DNA of 64,000 bases. Origin: Dipylidium caninum (taxonomy: Eukaryota; Platyhelminthes; Cestoda; Cyclophyllidea; Dipylidiidae). The stretch covers positions 1,752,567 through 1,816,566 of the forward strand of contig QEYB01000766.1 of assembly GCA_017562135.1 (NCBI GenBank), written 5' to 3'. This document shows positions 61,401 through 64,000 of the stretch, in pieces. Within the stretch, counting starts at the first letter, position 1. Each line of letters opens with the position of its first letter. The notes under the pieces are model-generated. The model had not been told where the DNA came from and searched no databases. It worked only from the letters and a program-made list of their open reading frames with translations. Made by a program: the position numbers and the translations under genes.

Positions 61401-64000
61401 GATCGAGGTCGACATGTCAGACCGTGGTGTCATTTCGGTGGCCTCATGTTCACTCGATGAAATGGCTGTTGGTGTTTTTGTTGCTGTTGTTCTTTTCATT
61501 AACTTGGTGCACTACCATTACGGGGAATGGCCCAGCGGGGCCGTAGGTTTGTCAGCTGGTCGAAGATGCACTAGGAGGCATATGTTGGTAGGTGTGGGTG
61601 AATGGGGTTTATAATGTGGCTCCCCACTTGCCATGGGACAAGAGCTCGCACAAGATGCAGCTGGTCTTTTGGGTCGGCCAGTGCCTCAGCCAGCTCAGAT
61701 GGCTATTAATGATTGTGCGTACATATCTAGCACTCTGTTCGACAGGGTTTATGGGGGCAAGGTCATTGGACATGGGTATCAGACAATCGTCATGACAGCG
61801 CTAAAATGTATGTGGTGAATGTGGATGAAACTAGACCCCTCTATTTACTTGACCAATAAAGTCGCGGAACCGGGTGTGTTTTTCTGTATGCCTGAATGTT
61901 TATGCTAGTAGAGATTTCTTGTAACCTGCTCCCGTCTTAGCAGAGGAGGAAGAAGGACGGTAAAATTTAATTTATCACTGGCGCCTTCCTTTCTTCGCCT
62001 AAACGTGCCGACCTAGCAATTTCTTCTTGTTAGTGGGACACTACCGGGGCAGTGATTTGGTTCCATTATTATTACTTTGTTACCCAGAAGCGCCCTAGAT
62101 TTGCTGTCTCTGGATGCAAGTTACAGAGTTCCATCATATTACTGCCTTGCCTCTGGCAAGTTAGCTCATCGAGCTGTGGTGACACAACGAGGGAACCAGC
62201 TTCGTCCATTTGCGCACCAAAGGAGCCTAGTCTGTGTGTATGCGCAGAGGTATCGGTTCCCATAGCCTCCATTTCACCCGATAGTCGGTGTGTTGTTGAC
62301 TGCCGTTAGCAGTGACTGGCGTCGAGATGCGTTGTCGTACTTTCCTTCCTACAAGGCAGATTGGCGTATCCAGTGACAATGAGGAAGGGCTAAAAGGTGT
62401 TGCCCATAGAAGCAGCAATAGTCACTAACTTGAAAGCGGTGTGTTTTTGGTATTAAGTGGCTTTTAGTGATCACACTGAATTTATGATGCTTCTGGGACG
62501 GCGGAGTTGGAAAGTACGCCTTTAGGGAGCAATCATGGCCGCGAAGGAGGCAAAAGTGCGCGTGACCCGAGAGCTTGGCCCTGGTTGGTTGTTCGGTATG
62601 AGCGCATATAACGCGAAGAAGTTGAGTTTATTTGGTGTAGAAGGGCTTTTAGCGGGTACAATCGTTGAAGTTTTAATTGGGCGGTAGCAGATTGCGTATG
62701 CACACAAGTGAATCTGTGTCGGCATAAACTCTGCCACCAGTGTTGGCAATTGCTGCTGCGGTTATGTGAGTTGGAAAGTGGTTGTAAGCAAAAAACAGAG
62801 ATTGTTTCAGGGAATGAATGCATATAGGTAAATATTGGGCAGGCTAAACGGGAAGTGGCTTGGATTGGATGTCGTGGGTTGCGCCGTTGCTGCATACCCT
62901 TCTCCACCCCCCTCTCTCTTTCCTCCCATCCCTCCTCATTGAGAGTTATTGTGCAATTGTTGTACACTTGTCCCGGCGACGACCCTTAACGGTAGCTTGT
63001 GGTGTTGTGTGAAAAGGGGCCGAGTTTAATGACTAGTGTAGCAGAGTTCTTCCTCGAGAAATTTGCCTTTTTTGCTACGGTAACAGTAAGTGACAAACCG
63101 AGAGCCTCAGGGAGGGATGTGGCGTCGAGGAGAATGACGACAATGGGTCTGGTGTGGGACTGTGAACAAGAATGGCGTGGAGATGCCCGCCATCCGATAA
63201 TTGTCGCACACCCTTTCGACATGTTGTTTACTATCGTGTCACTGTGTGTGTTTGTTATTAATCGCTCCTGTTCAGGCTGGGATAAACACAACAAACAGGT
63301 GCCTTAGTCAGGTCTGGAATTGTTTGGCCCACGCGAATTACTTGTTAGTCGTTTCTTAGGGTCAGTGGTATACTCGAGCCACTTGACCACGACGCCACGA
63401 TTACTCCAGCCTTCGATGGGTCGTGAAAAATCACTTCTGTGTGTGACATTAAATGCTTATCGTTGGGGCGATAAGGTATTCTGTATTTCTATATCCTGTA
63501 TTTTGGATACATTTGGCGTGTGACTGCAAACCAGGAGACGGAATTACTAGCCGATATATTTATGTCTCCAGCGGCGTGCCTATTCCCACGATAATCGGTA
63601 TCGCTATTGTTCCGGTGGCATAAGTCGGCAGTTTAAGGCGCCTCACATCTCGGCTAGTGTAGAAGTTCCCTCGCGAATGTAATTCACGACTGGACGTGAT
63701 TGAATAAAGAGGGAACATTGGGCGGATGTAAGGAGTCGACATGCCGTCATTCAGAGAGGGTGTGAGATGCGGGAGTTAATGGATGCATGGAAATATTATG
63801 AGTGTATCCTCTTGTTGTGCATTGTCTAAACGAGTTGTCTGGTTGCCCAGAAGCAAGCTTACAGTCCAGTGTTCATGTGCAGGTATGCCCTGAGAGAGAT
63901 TAGAGAGTGAGATGACATTTGGTAAGAAATAAGATGAGAACTGAGCCAAGTGGGTAATAGTTCTTTATTCCCTCTACCTCCCTTGGGGCCACGACACAGG
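58403..64000 (-). repeat. Right arm of giant imperfect palindrome
   Basis: Inverted copy of 52497-58259, still matching at the last base of the window. For example, 58403-58450 mirrors 58259-58212, and 63960-64000 mirrors the transporter exon near 52540-52497. It lacks the 185-base segment of the left arm and shows extra or missing bases in homopolymers relative to it. Confidence 0.93.
63934..64000 (+). pseudogene. Second copy of SLC16-like exon 1, frameshifted (partial, runs off right edge)
   Basis: The right palindrome arm contains the mirror of transporter exon 1. It begins ATG AGA ACT GAG CCA AGT, giving MRTEPSG where the left copy has MKTEPSG. An added G then turns GGT AAT AGT into GGG TAA, a stop after seven codons. 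Further small differences follow (CTACCTCCC against GGGGGGAGG in the mirror). The copy continues past the window. It is either a broken second gene head-to-head with the first, or a noisy duplicate produced in assembly. Confidence 0.7.

Overview
This is a nuclear genome window from an animal, most likely a parasitic flatworm and possibly a tapeworm. The genes are intron-split with GT..AG boundaries. One gene (DRC2/CCDC65) carries 31-34 bp micro-introns near its 5' end, a known flatworm habit. Families present (inhibitory-type SMAD, tubulin tyrosine ligase-like, NDUFA13/GRIM-19, SLC37, SLC16 monocarboxylate transporter, dynein regulatory complex) are metazoan. The species cannot be fixed from sequence alone.

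Layout. 1-8.0 kb: minus-strand exons of one or more unidentified genes, coiled-coil pieces upstream and a Pro/Gln/Met-rich tail running off the left edge, in very AT-rich DNA. 10.6-11.5 kb: minus-strand MH2 exon of a divergent SMAD with its poly(A) signal. 11.5-22.0 kb: no recognisable gene; the 12.8-19.2 kb part is GC-rich with microsatellites and a G-rich minisatellite. 22.0-24.95 kb: plus-strand DRC2 with poly(A) signal. 25.9-28.0 kb: head-to-head pair of small four-helix membrane proteins that look like paralogues. 28.7-29.6 kb: divergent pair of an unidentified minus-strand gene and a small secreted protein with a TATA box. 31.4-38.8 kb: plus-strand TTLL4-like gene with a decayed mariner transposase in an intron. 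39.8-40.3 kb: minus-strand NDUFA13. 42.2-43.1 kb: plus-strand exons encoding only the C-terminal end of an SLC37 sugar-phosphate exchanger. 43.8-52.6 kb: minus-strand 11-exon SLC16-like transporter of about 1,100 residues with a very large central cytoplasmic loop. 52.5-64.0 kb: a giant imperfect palindrome whose arms each begin in the first exon of that transporter and meet around 58.33 kb.

Two themes deserve attention. The palindrome places a second, frameshifted copy of transporter exon 1 head-to-head with the first; it is either a real inverted duplication or a fold-back assembly artefact. Several clearly conserved exons (DRC2, the plus-strand tetraspan, TTLL, the transporter) each need a one-base shift to stay open, so the assembly probably retains single-base indels and gene models built from it directly will be broken.

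The genes do not form an operon or pathway. Functional themes are cilia and microtubules (DRC2, TTLL), mitochondrial complex I (NDUFA13), membrane transport (SLC16, SLC37) and TGF-beta signalling (SMAD).
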